A stretch of DNA of 23,114 nt from Actinomycetota bacterium (GCA_005788205.1 SXYT01000128.1:1-23114), one strand, 5' to 3'; counted from the first letter of the stretch, positions 1-8,098 are shown. Translations and numbers: made by a program. The notes: generated by a model not told the origin, from the letters alone.

Positions 1-148
1 CGCTCATGCGCAGGCCGTCGCAGGCCTGCGGGCTCGTCACCTCGTGCCCCAGGTGCAGGGCGATGGACAGCAGGTCGGCCTCGCCGGGCGCGGAGTGCAC
101 CACGTGCTGGTCCCAGACCTTCTGGGGGAGTGTCATCGGTGTCGACAT
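1..148 (-). CDS. leuC: 3-isopropylmalate dehydratase large subunit, N-terminal part (cut by window edge)
   Basis: LeuC with LeuD forms isopropylmalate isomerase, the aconitase-like [4Fe-4S] enzyme of leucine synthesis. Only the first 49 codons lie in the window, read leftward from an ATG at 148. The visible protein contains KVWDQHVV near residue 10 and HLGHEVTSPQACDGLRMS at the end, which matches the family signature around HLVHEVTSPQAFDGLR. A Shine-Dalgarno-like AAGGA lies six bases before this ATG; a second in-frame ATG at 136 is a possible but less well placed start. The gene is divergent from an IclR-type regulator, the usual arrangement for leuCD in actinobacteria, so leuD is expected beyond the left edge. 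The catalytic cysteines are outside the window. Confidence 0.88.
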   Translation of the reverse strand, partial: MSTPMTLPQKVWDQHVVHSAPGEADLLSIALHLGHEVTSPQACDGLRMS

Positions 149-179
149 CGGCGGTCCTTGTTTGAAAGAGTCTCACTAT

Positions 180-197
180 CTGGGATATACTTCCCAG
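180..197. promoter_or_regulatory. Candidate operator between leuC and the IclR-type gene
   Basis: A perfect inverted repeat, CTGGGA-TATACT-TCCCAG, sits in the 52-base divergent leuC/regulator spacer. Its six-base centre reads TATACT, a good -10 box for the regulator gene starting at 201, so a protein bound here would block that promoter and probably the leuC promoter too. That the neighbouring IclR-type protein binds it is inference from position and symmetry. Confidence 0.55.
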
Positions 198-200
198 TTA

Positions 201-839
201 ATGGACAGTGTATCGGGAGTCGGGGTTCTGGACAAGGCCTTCGCGGTGCTGCAGGCGCTCGCGCGCGAGCCGCTCGCTCTCGCCGGGGTCGTGGAGGCCA
301 CCGGGCTGCCGCGAGCCACCGCCCACCGCCTGCTCCTCGCGCTCGAGACACACGGCGCGGTGCGGCGCAACGAGACCGGCGAGTTCTGCATCGGCCTCGC
401 GATGGTCGGTCTGGCGACGGCCGCCACCGACCAGTTCCCGTGGCTCGACAAGGCGAGGACGGCAGCGCGCCGGTTGAGAGATGCCACCGGCGAGAGCGTG
501 CAGGTGTACGTGCCGGAGGGCAACGGGCGCCGCTGCATTGCCTCCTTCGAGTCAACCCACGGCCTGCGCTGGATCGTGCCCGTCGGCGCCCTGCTGCCGC
601 TGTCACGGGGCTCGGCGGGACGCATCCTCGCGGGGCAGAAGGTCACCCAGGGCGGGTGGATCGAATCGAGCGAGGAGCGCGAGAAGGGCGTGGCCTCCGT
701 GAGCGCACCGGTGACGGATGCCGACGGGAACGTCATCGCGGCGGTCAGCCTGAGCGGCCCGCTCGAGCGGATGGGGCAGAACCCCGGTCGCCGCCACGGT
801 GCGGCTGTGGCCCGCGTGGCGCGTGGTCTCTCGGGCTGA
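201..839 (+). CDS. ltbR: IclR-family transcriptional regulator (LtbR/NdgR-like)
   Basis: A 212-residue IclR-family protein. Residues about 10-60 form the winged helix-turn-helix: DKAFAVLQAL, then ATGLPRATAHRLLLALE as the recognition region and GAVRRNETGEF as the wing. The remainder is the IclR effector-binding domain, with SVQVYVPEGNGRRCIASFES and a short C-terminus. The ATG at 201 was chosen because the HTH begins right after it and a TATACT box lies just upstream; the frame is open further left but that stretch is antisense to leuC. In Corynebacterium (LtbR) and Streptomyces (NdgR) an IclR-type regulator divergent from leuCD controls leucine and related amino acid genes, so the same role is inferred. 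The symbol rests on context and family. Confidence 0.82.
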   Translation: MDSVSGVGVLDKAFAVLQALAREPLALAGVVEATGLPRATAHRLLLALETHGAVRRNETGEFCIGLAMVGLATAATDQFPWLDKARTAARRLRDATGESVQVYVPEGNGRRCIASFESTHGLRWIVPVGALLPLSRGSAGRILAGQKVTQGGWIESSEEREKGVASVSAPVTDADGNVIAAVSLSGPLERMGQNPGRRHGAAVARVARGLSG

Positions 840-883
840 CGCTTCGCCGCCGTTGTCGTCATGCGGTCTCACACATTGCCGCC

Positions 884-1384
884 ATGACACAGCACCCACC
901 CCACCAGCACCCCTCCGGACACGGCGTCATCGCGTTGGCCGTGCACGCAGAATCCGTCCTCCACGGCATGGTCGACTCGTTCGAGCTCCCGGGGGCGCGC
1001 CTGTACGGCATCAACACCGGCGATGCGGTGGAGTCGGCACCCGCGCCGTGCCTGCTCGCCCAGCACCCCGACGTGTACGAGCTGCTCGAGTCGCCCACGA
1101 GCGGTCTCGCCCGCATGTTCGATGCCGCCGCGATCGTGACGACAGGATGGGCTGCGCCGCTCGACGAGAACGGGGAGGTGCGCGGTGCCCCCAGTGAGCA
1201 CGCACAGAGGCGCAGGGTCAGACTCGTCGTCCTCGTCACCAACAGTGGCGTGGCGAGCGTGCTGCGGTTCGCCGACGACCCGCACAACGTCGTCACCGAC
1301 CCCGGTTCGGCCACCGGCTCGCTCGCCGAGGCGATCGAGCAGTTCTGGTTCGACCCACCCGCGGAGCACGTGGCCGCGTCATGA
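884..1384 (+). CDS. Conserved-looking hypothetical protein, 166 residues
   Basis: I do not recognise this protein. It starts at ATG 884, with a weak -10-like CACATT six bases upstream, and ends 83 bases before nadA. It is soluble-looking, without signal peptide or membrane segment. The N-terminus is His/Pro-rich, followed by a segment beginning HGVIALAVHAESVLHGMVDS and a C-terminal half with RRRVRLVVLVTNSGVASVLRF that reads like a beta-hairpin core, ending in an acidic helix (SLAEAIEQFWF). The phrase GWAAPLDENGEVRGAPSEH resembles a flexible loop. Codon usage matches the neighbours, supporting a real gene. It lies between a leucine regulator and the NAD operon, which gives no clear clue to function. 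Confidence 0.7.
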   Translation: MTQHPPHQHPSGHGVIALAVHAESVLHGMVDSFELPGARLYGINTGDAVESAPAPCLLAQHPDVYELLESPTSGLARMFDAAAIVTTGWAAPLDENGEVRGAPSEHAQRRRVRLVVLVTNSGVASVLRFADDPHNVVTDPGSATGSLAEAIEQFWFDPPAEHVAAS

Positions 1385-1414
1385 GCCGCGTGTGACGTCG
1401 GGCGTGACGCCACG

Positions 1415-1467
1415 TGCGCACGTTCACAAGTGCGCAAAGTGGTGCGGGCGGGCCTAACCTGAGGGAC
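1415..1467 (+). promoter_or_regulatory. nadABC control region: operator-like palindrome plus leaderless promoter
   Basis: A perfect inverted repeat, TGCGCAC-N8-GTGCGCA, occupies 1415-1436. A -10 box TAACCT lies at 1455-1460, seven bases before the GTG start of nadA. With a normal 17-base spacer the -35 region falls on the right arm of the palindrome, so a bound protein would occlude it. NAD synthesis operons are commonly repressed by dedicated regulators (NrtR, NiaR, NadQ types); which, if any, acts here cannot be told from the window. Confidence 0.6.
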
Positions 1468-2428
<961 letters not shown>

Positions 2429-2442
<14 letters not shown>

Positions 2443-4066
2443 GGGCATCCCCGCGCGGCTCGCCGCGCCCGAACCCACCTGGTCCGTGGAGACAGACGTG
2501 GTGGTGCTCGGCAGCGGTGCTGCGGGTCTCTCGGCTGCGCTCGCGGCGCGGCCCGTGCGCGACGTGCTGCTCATCACGAAGGACACGCTCGACGCCGGCA
2601 GCACCGGCTGGGCGCAGGGCGGACTTGCTGCCGTGCTCGACCCGAACGACTCGATCGAGAACCACGTGGAGGACACGCTCGCCGCCGGTGCGGGGCTGTG
2701 CGACGAGAACGCCGTGCGCACACTCGTGAGCGAGGCCCCCACTGCCATCCGCTACCTCATGCACCTCGGCGCCTCGTTCGACCCCGGCGCGCACGGGGGT
2801 GTGGCCCTCACGCGCGAGGGCGGCCACTCGCACCGTCGCATCGTGCACGCAGGCGGTGACCAGAGCGGAGCCGAGGTGCAGCGCACGCTGGACGAGTCCG
2901 TTCGTCTTGCTGGTGTGCGGATCATCGAGCGTGCGTTCGGTCTTGACCTCATCATCGGTGCCGACTCCCGTGGGCGCCGCGCCGTCGCGGGCATCCGGGT
3001 CGCACTTCTCGACGAGAACGGCGGGGTGGAGAGCGTCGGCACAGTCACGGCGCGCGCCGTGGTGGTCGCCACCGGCGGGTACGGCCAGGTCTATGCGTCC
3101 ACGTCCAACCCGCCGGCCGTCACGGGTGACGGCATCGCACTGGCGATCCGTGCCGGCGTGCCGGTGGCCGGTCTCGAGTTCATCCAGTTCCACCCCACAG
3201 TGCTGTGGCGCGGCGCGGAGGCGCGCGGCCAGCAGGCCCTCATCAGCGAGGCGGTGCGCGGCGAGGGAGCGATCCTCCTCGACGCTGCTGGCAGGCGCGT
3301 GATGGCGGGCGTGCACCCCCAGGAGGATCTCGCCCCGCGTGATGTCGTTGCCGCGGCGATCAGCAGCCGCATGGCCGAGGCGCCCGCCGGCATCGACGAC
3401 CACGTGTACCTGGACGCGCGACGCATCGAGAACTTCGCCGACAGGTTCCCCTCGATCACCGCATCATGTCTCGACGCTGGCATCGACCCGCAGCATGAGC
3501 TCATCCCGGTCGCGCCGGCTGCGCACTACGTGTGCGGCGGCGTGCGTGCAGACATCGACGGCACCACCTCCATGCCCGGTCTTTACGTGGTCGGCGAGGC
3601 GGCGTGCACCGGCGTGCACGGCGCGAACAGGCTGGCCTCGAATAGCCTCACCGAGGGGGTCGTCGCCGGCACCCGCGTGGGACGTGCGCTCAGCTGGTCG
3701 TTGCCCGGGGATGCGGCTCCCGCCGCGGAGGAGGCACCTGCCGGCCTGCTCGACTCCTACCACCGTTCCGCGCTGCGCACCGCGATGTCGAAGTACGTCG
3801 GCGTGCTGCGCACACCCGAGGGCCTGAAGCAGGCGCAGTCGATCCTCGACACCCTCGCCTCGAACGTGTCGCCGGCCGTCGTGCCGACGCGCAAGGCTTT
3901 CGAGGCAACGAACATGCTCACCATCGCGAGTGCCGTGGTGGCGGCTGCGCAGGCGCGCACCGAGAGCCGGGGATGCCACCGCAGGATCGACGTCGCCGAA
4001 CCCGATCCCGCATGGGAGCGCCACCTCGTTGCCACTCTGCGCAACGGCCACATCGAGGTGCAGTAA
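2429..4066 (+). CDS. nadB: L-aspartate oxidase
   Basis: NadB is an FAD enzyme oxidising L-aspartate to iminoaspartate, handed on to NadA. The 545-residue protein has the dinucleotide-binding motif VVVLGSGAAGLSAALAA near residue 25, then GSTGWAQGGLAAVLD, GGHSHRRIVHAGGDQSGAEV, QFHPTVL, SEAVRGEGAILLD and the FAD-binding segment GLYVVGEAACTGVHGANRLA. The C-terminal helical domain of the succinate dehydrogenase/aspartate oxidase family follows. The GTG at 2429 overlaps the end of nadA, implying translational coupling; a later GTG at 2486, just before the flavin motif, is an alternative. The stop codon overlaps the nadC ATG (TAATG). Confidence 0.95.
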
Positions 4067-4986
4067 TGGACCTCTTCGCGATGTCAGCGGGCACGGCCGC
4101 ACGTCTCGCGGCCGCCGGCCTCGATCCCGATCTGGTCGCCGACGTCATCGCGCGGACTGTCGCAGAGGACCTCGACGGCGGCGTCGACGTCACGTCGGTC
4201 GCCACCGTGCCGCCCGCCCAGCGCAGCGTGGTCACCTTCGGTGCCCGCGCGGACGGTTGCCTTGCCGGACTCGACATCGCGTGCGCGGTCGTCGAGACGG
4301 TGTGCGGCCCGGGGAACGTCACCATCGAACGGGTCAAGTCGGACGGTGACCGCGTGCGCACCGGCGACGTCATCGCGCGCGTGACAGCACCGACCCAGCG
4401 CATGCTCACCGCCGAGCGCACGGCACTCAACCTTCTTTGTCACCTCTCGGGCATTGCCACTGCGACGTCCAGGTGGGTCGATGCCGTGGCCGGCACGGGC
4501 GCCGTCATCCGCGACACCCGCAAGACCACGCCCTTGCTGCGCCGGATGGAGAAGCACGCGGTGCGATGCGGCGGTGGTCAGAACCACCGGATGAGCCTGA
4601 GCGACGCTGCACTGGTGAAGGACAACCACATCGCGGCGGCCGGCGGGGTGCGCGAGGCATTCGCCCTCATCCGTGCCGCCGCGGCAGATCTCCCCATCGA
4701 GATAGAAGTGGACACGCTCGACCAGTTGCGCACCGCAATCGACGCCGGAGCCGACGTGGTGCTCCTCGACAACATGCCGCCTGCGGTGATGCGCGAGGCC
4801 GTGGCCATCGCGGCGGCACACCGGGATTCCTCAGGGAAGGACGTCCTGCTGGAGGCGAGCGGCGGGCTCACGCTCGACAACGCGCGCGCCGTGGCGGAGA
4901 CGGGCGTCCACTTCATCAGCGTGGGCGGGCTGACGCATTCGTCGCCGATCCTCGACATCGGCCTCGACTTCGGGACGATTGCGTAG
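4066..4986 (+). CDS. nadC: Nicotinate-nucleotide pyrophosphorylase (quinolinate phosphoribosyltransferase)
   Basis: NadC converts quinolinate and PRPP to nicotinate mononucleotide and CO2, ending the de novo branch started by NadB and NadA. The 306-residue protein has DLDGGVDVTS at the N-terminus, AERTALNLLCHLSGIAT, DTRKTTPLLRRMEKHAVRCG, the substrate segment QNHRMSLSDAALVKDNHI, the acidic strand IEIEVDT, VLLDNMPP, and the barrel end ASGGLTLDN and GVHFISVGGLTHS. The start ATG shares its A with the nadB stop. The 3' third (from about 4578) recurs in rearranged form at 7617-7884. Confidence 0.95.
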   Translation: MDLFAMSAGTAARLAAAGLDPDLVADVIARTVAEDLDGGVDVTSVATVPPAQRSVVTFGARADGCLAGLDIACAVVETVCGPGNVTIERVKSDGDRVRTGDVIARVTAPTQRMLTAERTALNLLCHLSGIATATSRWVDAVAGTGAVIRDTRKTTPLLRRMEKHAVRCGGGQNHRMSLSDAALVKDNHIAAAGGVREAFALIRAAAADLPIEIEVDTLDQLRTAIDAGADVVLLDNMPPAVMREAVAIAAAHRDSSGKDVLLEASGGLTLDNARAVAETGVHFISVGGLTHSSPILDIGLDFGTIA

Positions 4987-5009
4987 GGTCCGTTCCCGTC
5001 GGCGGGCGG

Positions 5010-7322
5010 TCACGGGGTGCCGAAGTACCTGATTGCCCTCACGTCGTAGTCGATCGAGTTGGTCTTGTACCAGGACGGGTTGCCGCCGTCCAGGTAGCTC
5101 TGGGCCTCGGCGTAGATGTTGCTGTTCTGGGAGGAGCTCCAGAAGTTGCGGCTGTTCGGCATACCGACCAGCGCCTTGTTCGGGTACATCAAATGAAGCT
5201 CGAGGATCGACGGCAGGAACCAGTCCGCGGTGCCGTTCGGCGAAACGTAGGAGTCTGCCGCCGCGGCCGCGCTGCCGGTCGTGCATGCAGCGGCCGCGAG
5301 GATCAAGGATGTGTTGGCCTGGCCGGTCCCGATGTTGCGGCTGAAGGCGCCGGGCAGCAAGGTCACGTTGTTGTTGCACCACCTGATACTCGTTGCCGCG
5401 TTGGCGGGCGCGACCTCCAGGTACTTCCACGGGTATGACGACCCGTTGGGTGCGACATAGAAGACCTTCCCCCCGCCGGGGCCCGTGTCGCCCAGCACAC
5501 AGCTGCCTCCGGTCGCACAGGTCAACGGGACAGTGGTCGTGGTCGTTGTGGTCGTTGTGCTTGTTGTTGTCGTAGTCGTGGTCGTTGTGGTTGTGGTGGT
5601 AGTTGTCGTGGACGTGGTTGTCGTCGGCACTGAACTCGTTGTCGTGGTCATGGTCGTGGTGACTGGAACTGAGCTCGTCGTGGTTGTCGTGGTGGCGAGC
5701 GTCGAAGTGGTTGTCGACGGGCGGGGCTGCACGGTCGAGGTGGTCGTCGTCACTGCCGTCGTCGTGGTCGTCGCAGCAAGCGACGTCGGTGTTGCCTCCA
5801 CGAACGGGGCTGAATCCGCGGCATTGCCCACGGGGGTTGCCGTGACGACTGCCTCTGCGGGGGGCTCGTAGGTGTCGACCTCGTAGCCCTCCACGGTCAT
5901 GTCCCGCGTGAAGGCCGACGGCAGGTCCGGCAGTTCGGCGGCCTGCTGGAGGTCCACGGGGATCGTGACCGTCGTGCCGGAGAGTTCCGATCCCGGGCGC
6001 GTCTGCACACCTTCCGGCGTGCCGGAGACCGTCAGCTGCGGTCGCGAGTCGTCCACGATGATTGCAGGCGTGCCGCCGGCCTCAACCTGCAGCGCGTTCT
6101 CGGACACCTTGACGGATGACTCCAGGTTCTCGATGGACACGGCATGGTCACCGGCGGCCACGGACACGGTCGTCCCCTCGCCGCCCGCCTGCAGCACGGG
6201 GCCGTCGACGGCAATCGGGAGATCGCCGTCGACGGAGTGGGTCACCCTGATCACCGACCGCCTGTTCGCGATGAAGAGGCTCGTCTTGCCCTTCAGCCTG
6301 ACCTTGAACTTCTTCGACTTCACGCGGACGAGGAACTCGGGGATTTGTCTGGCCGAGTTGTTGTGCAGGGGCTTCGCGCGGCGCTGGGCGGCGGCCTGGA
6401 GGGGGGAGATCTCGCCGCCGTCCGTCTGGATGACCCAGTCGAGCGCTGCTGACCGGATCAGGAGCAGGGTCTCGTCGACCGCCTCGTCGCCGACCGGCGA
6501 CTTCGCGGTAGATCGTGACTCCATCGAGGTGATGTCCAGCATGTCGGCACCGCCGGTCCACGGTGCCGGGTCGGCCGTGGGGTCGGCTGCGGAGAACGAG
6601 AACTCCCAGGTGCCCGAGGCAAGGTTGATCCTCACGTACCTGTTGCGACCCGGCCAGTTGGAGTCGTACACCCGCACCACTGCGATGTCGCCCGGCTCGA
6701 ACTCGAGCGCGTACGGCAGCACGGCATGACCGCCCTTGTCGGTGTAGACGCCGAGCGTGTACGTGAGGCGGCCGGCCGCGAGTTCTCGGGACAGGGCTGC
6801 GAGCTTCTCGCTGAGCGTGCGCCCGGCCCACTCGTCGCTCTCGTCGCGCACCTCCGGGAAGAACTGCGTGGCGAACGACCGGAATATCGCGTGGGTGACG
6901 TCGCCGTCGTTCGACAGGGACGACGTGGCCGGGGACTTCGATCGGTCGAACCGTGACGCTGCGGTCACCACCATTCCCTCGCAGTGGCCGGTCTGGCGTG
7001 CCTGGTTCACCATCTGGGCCCAGGCATTGGCCTGCGGCGTGAGCACGCAGGGATCTGTGACCCCGTTTGTGCAGGCCTCCGCCCCGGCGACACGGAGCAT
7101 GTCAATGTCATCGAACTGCTCCGGGGTCGCCCGCGAGGTGAAGTTCGGGAACGCGAACCCGTCGTCGGACGGCTGGAGAGTTGTTGCCACCGGGAGTCTC
7201 TCCAGGGCAACTTCGTCGCCCGAATTGCGGGATGCGAACACGAAGATCCCTGCCGCCGTGAGGGCGGCTACGAGGAGGGAGTTGCGAGCGAAGGTGCCCG
7301 GATTCCGCGGGACGCGTGTCAC
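5010..7322 (-). CDS. Large exported/anchored protein: papain-like region, Thr-rich stalk, DUF1566-like C-terminal domain
   Basis: A 770-residue protein read from GTG 7322, six bases after a CATAAT -10 box (leaderless). Residues about 14-31 form one hydrophobic segment, a signal peptide or anchor. Residues about 60-260 carry GHCEGM (Cys about 113), KGGHAVLPYALE (His about 199) and VRVYDSNWPG (Asp about 220), an order and context typical of papain/C39-like cysteine peptidase domains, so a Cys-His-Asp site is plausible. A middle region (about 320-480) looks like beta-rich repeats. Residues about 517-597 are almost only Thr, with some Ser, Val and Pro. The C-terminal part (about 600-770) has GDTGPGGGKVFYV, ADWFLPSILELHLMY and FWSSSQ, as in DUF1566/Lcl-type extracellular domains. 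Convergent with nadC. The substrate is unknown; protease activity is inference. Confidence 0.8.
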   Translation of the reverse strand: MTRVPRNPGTFARNSLLVAALTAAGIFVFASRNSGDEVALERLPVATTLQPSDDGFAFPNFTSRATPEQFDDIDMLRVAGAEACTNGVTDPCVLTPQANAWAQMVNQARQTGHCEGMVVTAASRFDRSKSPATSSLSNDGDVTHAIFRSFATQFFPEVRDESDEWAGRTLSEKLAALSRELAAGRLTYTLGVYTDKGGHAVLPYALEFEPGDIAVVRVYDSNWPGRNRYVRINLASGTWEFSFSAADPTADPAPWTGGADMLDITSMESRSTAKSPVGDEAVDETLLLIRSAALDWVIQTDGGEISPLQAAAQRRAKPLHNNSARQIPEFLVRVKSKKFKVRLKGKTSLFIANRRSVIRVTHSVDGDLPIAVDGPVLQAGGEGTTVSVAAGDHAVSIENLESSVKVSENALQVEAGGTPAIIVDDSRPQLTVSGTPEGVQTRPGSELSGTTVTIPVDLQQAAELPDLPSAFTRDMTVEGYEVDTYEPPAEAVVTATPVGNAADSAPFVEATPTSLAATTTTTAVTTTTSTVQPRPSTTTSTLATTTTTTSSVPVTTTMTTTTSSVPTTTTSTTTTTTTTTTTTTTTTSTTTTTTTTTVPLTCATGGSCVLGDTGPGGGKVFYVAPNGSSYPWKYLEVAPANAATSIRWCNNNVTLLPGAFSRNIGTGQANTSLILAAAACTTGSAAAAADSYVSPNGTADWFLPSILELHLMYPNKALVGMPNSRNFWSSSQNSNIYAEAQSYLDGGNPSWYKTNSIDYDVRAIRYFGTP
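5525..5795. repeat. Thr-codon repeat tract (stalk of the 5010-7322 protein)
   Basis: A low-complexity stretch of GTN/GTTGTGGTC-like units on the + strand, i.e. ACN Thr codons on the coding strand, broken by short Ser/Val/Pro islands. It encodes an extended, probably glycosylatable linker between the peptidase-like and DUF1566-like halves. Such tracts are prone to slippage, so copy number may vary between strains or be miscounted in assembly. Confidence 0.85.
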
Positions 7323-7334
7323 CAGCCCATTATG
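7323..7334 (-). promoter_or_regulatory. Leaderless promoter of the large exported protein
   Basis: On the minus strand a CATAAT box (7329-7334) lies six bases upstream of the GTG start at 7322, the same geometry as the other leaderless starts in the window. No clear -35 was found. Confidence 0.5.
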
Positions 7335-7347
7335 ACTGAGTCTGGAC

Positions 7348-7618
7348 TCAATGTGTGAGCCAGGCGGCCTCGGCCTCGCCCATGGGGGTGGACGGCGGGC
7401 CGCTCGTCATCGGCCACAGCTCCTCGCTGATGCGCCGGAAGTTCCCCCCGCACCCCAGCTGGCCGAGAATCGCGTACAGGCCCAGGTTGATGCGCTTGAT
7501 GAGCCCGAAGTCGAGGAACTTGACCTTTCCGTCCCCGTGGAAGAGGTAGTCGCCCGGGTGGGGGTCGCCGTTGAACGCGCGGAACCTGTACAGGCTGCGG
7601 AAGACGAACCGGAAGATC
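7348..7618 (-). pseudogene. Truncated, internally deleted copy of the ABC1 kinase gene (C-terminal part)
   Basis: The translated fragment runs FRFVFRSLYRFRAFNGDPHP...FLDFGLIK and then jumps straight to RINLGLYAILGQLGCGG...PMGEAEAAW, ending in TGA at 7348-7350. It matches the intact ABC1-family kinase encoded at 8518-9900, but lacks everything before FRFVF and an internal block of exactly 297 bases (99 codons) between LIK and RINLG. The join occurs where the two parental sites share a short GCT followed by similar GATGA-C-CGAAG sequence. The last 57 bases next to the junction (7562-7618) are identical to 9041-9097. The metal-binding HPGN of the parent is HPGD here. It has no start of its own and is directly joined to a nadC fragment on the other strand; it cannot be a working kinase. 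Confidence 0.88.
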
Positions 7619-7884
7619 AGAACCACCGGATGAGCCTGAGCGACGCTGCACTGGTGAAGGACAACCACATCGCGGCGGCCGGCGGGGTGCGCGAGGCCGT
7701 GGTCGTCGTGTCCGCCCACCGGGAGACGACGGGCCGGGACGTCCTGCTGAAGGCGAGCGGCGGTCTCACGCTGGACAACGAGCGCGCCGTGGCGGAGACG
7801 GGCGTCCACTTCATCAGCGTGGGCGGGCTGACGCATTCGTCGCCGATCCTCGACATCGGCCTCGACTTCGAGACGCTGGTCTAG
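7617..7884 (+). pseudogene. Truncated, internally deleted copy of nadC (3' part)
   Basis: Reads QNHRMSLSDAALVKDNHI, AAAGGVREA, then jumps to VVVVSAHRETTGRDVLLKASGG and ends GLDFETLV with TAG at 7882-7884. It copies nadC from 4578 onward but lacks 141 bases (47 codons), removed between two copies of CGCGAGGC (parental 4651-4658 and 4792-4799). The loss takes out the acidic IEIEVDT strand and VLLDN, both active-site segments of NadC, so no activity is expected. Identity to nadC is patchy: 7617-7702 and 7782-7870 are identical apart from the deletion, whereas about 18 of the 80 bases between differ. The left end is fused, with a 2-base overlap (TC), to the ABC1-kinase fragment on the opposite strand. 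Confidence 0.88.
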
Positions 7885-7888
7885 GCCT

Positions 7889-7938
7889 TCGGTTTCCTGA
7901 ACCGCAGGTCGCAGGTTTGATCCCTGCCGGGGACGCTA
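7889..7938 (+). pseudogene. 3' fragment of a tRNA-Arg(CCT) gene
   Basis: About 50 bases fold as the 3' half of a tRNA: anticodon loop TTCCTGA (7894-7900, anticodon CCT) with a four-pair stem, a variable segment, a perfect T-stem GCAGG/CCTGC (7911-7915 and 7923-7927) around TTTGATC, then the acceptor 3' strand CGGGGAC, discriminator G and CTA in place of CCA. No matching 5' half (GTCCCCG and a D-arm) precedes it; the pseudo-nadC stop codon is only four bases upstream. Such 3' tRNA ends are typical attachment-site relics of integrated elements. No integrase and no intact tRNA-Arg are in the window. Confidence 0.65.
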
Positions 7939-7999
7939 AGGACAAAGGAACCATGAGACATGGAGCCCGGTCATGGACAGTTATTCGCTCTGTCTGGCC

Positions 8000-8005
8000 T
8001 AACCT
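8000..8005 (+). promoter_or_regulatory. Leaderless promoter of the 28-residue gene
   Basis: TAACCT at 8000-8005, six bases before ATG 8012. The ten bases GGCCTAACCT are identical to those at the nadA promoter (1451-1460). A small inverted repeat, GACAG (7976-7980) and CTGTC (7990-7994), lies just upstream. Confidence 0.5.
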
Positions 8006-8011
8006 GTCACC

Positions 8012-8098
8012 ATGGACCGATTGAAGAGACTTGTCGCCCCGGTTGTGGTTATCGGCGTTGCGCTAGCAGTCTTTGTCGCCAGTGCAGCCCGACTCTGA
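8012..8098 (+). CDS. Possible 28-residue single-span membrane miniprotein
   Basis: A tiny gene reading MDRLKRLVAP followed by an uninterrupted hydrophobic run (about residues 8-26, Val/Ile/Ala-rich) and ending AARL. The positively charged N-terminus predicts an N-in single membrane span. Support for a real gene is the well-placed TAACCT promoter box six bases before the ATG, as at other leaderless genes here, and a 7-base-arm inverted repeat (8089-8103) at its end. Its base composition is lower in G+C than the surrounding genes. I recognise no family; it could equally be a fortuitous ORF in an islet of foreign DNA. Confidence 0.4.
   Translation: MDRLKRLVAPVVVIGVALAVFVASAARL

Noticed and set aside
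6..200. An N-terminal extension of the IclR-type protein upstream of 201
   Set aside because: The extension runs antisense through the leuC start and across the promoter and palindrome; family proteins begin at the helix-turn-helix.
5525..5795. A CRISPR array or structured tandem repeat in the GTGGTC-rich tract
   Set aside because: There are no constant repeats separated by unique spacers; the periodicity is codon-sized and explained by Thr codons.
5485..5871. A long poly-Val reading frame on the plus strand
   Set aside because: It is the antisense of the Thr-rich stalk of the leftward 5010-7322 gene; the real coding strand has the N-terminal hydrophobic segment, domains and promoter.
7351..7884. 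Open frames on both strands across the whole kinase/nadC scar, as if it encoded overlapping new proteins
   Set aside because: High G+C DNA keeps antisense frames open by default; each frame is recognisable only over the half derived from its own parent gene, and neither has its own promoter or ribosome-binding site.
7862..7938. An intact tRNA-Arg gene
   Set aside because: The upstream bases cannot form the GTCCCCG acceptor strand or a D-arm and instead encode the end of the nadC fragment; only the 3' half is present.
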